Assembly: GCF_934772795.1 (NCBI RefSeq)
Contig: NZ_CAKVMR010000068.1
Span: 1-11,313, forward strand
DNA from: an uncultured Holdemanella sp.
GTDB lineage: Bacteria; Bacillota_I; Bacilli_A; Erysipelotrichales; Erysipelotrichaceae
Direction of reading: 5' to 3'
DNA length: 11,313 nucleotides
Shown here: one piece after another, positions 10,834-11,313 of the stretch
Layout: the number at the start of each line of letters is the position of its first letter
How positions within the stretch are numbered: position 1 is the first letter of the stretch
Translations under genes and position numbers: made by a program
The notes under the pieces: generated by a model
What the model saw: the letters and a program-made list of their open reading frames with translations, nothing else
Told to the model about the DNA's origin: nothing
Database searches by the model: none

Positions 10834-11313
10834 TTAGTCAACAAATCCCATGCCTCTTCGATTGATCACATAGGCTGCACAATAATGTACACTCAGTCCT
10901 TTGATCTTTGTATACTTTTCTTTTCCAATCTTACTTGTATTCTTTGGATCTACTTTAATTACATCCACTTCATTTATCAAACATTTTCTTTCTAATTTTT
11001 CTAATATCTTTTTATACGCAAAACTCGATAATGTTTTATTTTGTTTTTTAGGTCGATAGAGCATCCTAGTTTTCAACTGCTTGAAATTCAAGTCTTCAAC
11101 TACCAGACTCTTCTTCTTGGATTTACAATATTCCATGATTTCAATGGCCAGCTGATACAATTCTTCATTTCGTTTGTTTTTAGTGTTTTCTTTATGGATT
11201 GGATACTTCTTGATTAATACGATATTTCCATCCATATTGGTTTCACATAGTGCTATATGGTCCACATTGATATCGATTCCTACTGCTCCATACAATGTAT
11301 CTGTTTTTGGAAG
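10834..11313 (-). CDS. TnpB-related protein of IS200/IS605-type element, 5' part outside window
   Basis: The frame is open to the right edge (159 residues visible), so the N-terminal part is missing here. A TTG at 11295 is not a likely start. The RuvC-like core is seen: motif I GIDINVDHIAL (D14 of the visible part), motif II VVEDLNF (E73) and the helix LSSFAYKKILEKLE (95-108). The third motif reads GLSVHYCAAYVINRRGMGF, with His at the place where TnpB has the catalytic Asp of 'D.NAA.N'. The CxxC zinc ribbon between motifs is absent, reduced to SKIGKEKYTK. Both traits fit the branch annotated 'IS200/IS605 accessory TnpB-related protein'. Classical TnpB is an RNA-guided DNA endonuclease; whether this branch cuts DNA is unclear. 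No tnpA is in view. The frame ends FVD after RRGMG, a few residues earlier than I recall for relatives. Confidence 0.8.
   Translation of the reverse strand, partial: LPKTDTLYGAVGIDINVDHIALCETNMDGNIVLIKKYPIHKENTKNKRNEELYQLAIEIMEYCKSKKKSLVVEDLNFKQLKTRMLYRPKKQNKTLSSFAYKKILEKLERKCLINEVDVIKVDPKNTSKIGKEKYTKIKGLSVHYCAAYVINRRGMGFVD

Noticed and set aside
1..11313. CRISPR array or long tandem repeats
   Set aside because: No regularly spaced repeats beyond the two-copy motif at 32-67 and the operator repeat at 131-149.

Overview
The window is an AT-rich stretch of a Bacillota (Firmicutes) chromosome. The gene set suggests a gut-type low-GC lineage, perhaps Erysipelotrichia: a YtrA-type GntR regulator with an ABC-2 exporter, a Firmicutes UvrX/YqjW-like Y-family polymerase with a YolD-like partner, a PepD-type dipeptidase, strong GGAGG ribosome sites and A/T-rich promoters. 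The assignment to class is a judgement from gene style, not a measurement.

Left part (1-1924). The first ~80 bases carry an imperfect 16-base direct repeat and may be the end of a mobile element outside the window. A strong terminator (82-110) closes it. A three-gene operon follows: GntR/YtrA regulator, ABC ATPase and ABC-2 permease. Its promoter carries a tandem repeat over the -10 box that is a likely autoregulatory operator.

Second part (1921-5109). A TetR-family repressor is read leftward. A large one-piece MacB-like ABC transporter (ATPase fused to an FtsX-type permease) is read rightward. Their promoters overlap in a ~100-base divergent region with two inverted repeats, so the TetR protein probably controls the transporter and itself. 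A terminator overlaps the transporter stop codon.

Third part (5109-7605). An extended -10 promoter right after that terminator starts a compact operon: a GNAT acetyltransferase resembling arylalkylamine acetyltransferases, a 54-residue Lys-rich peptide, the Y-family translesion polymerase and a YolD-like protein. The last three are joined by overlapping stop and start codons. I see no LexA (SOS) box in front of it.

Fourth part (7606-8809). A decayed AraC-family regulator (stop-bounded 48-codon relic) lies before a MazG/RS21-C6-like nucleotide pyrophosphohydrolase. Next is a 220-residue protein that looks like an HNH-endonuclease family member lacking its nuclease half. A terminator overlaps its stop.

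Right part (8812-11313, all leftward). A previously easy-to-miss 31-residue single-pass membrane peptide with its own terminator is followed (reading rightward) by a tRNA-Glu(CUC) with encoded CCA and its own terminator. Then comes the PepD-type dipeptidase with terminator and promoter. At the right edge is the 3' part of a TnpB-related IS200/IS605-type gene with an unusual RuvC-III site and no zinc ribbon. It is followed by ~220 non-coding bases with hairpins that may hold the element's right end and a guide-type RNA.
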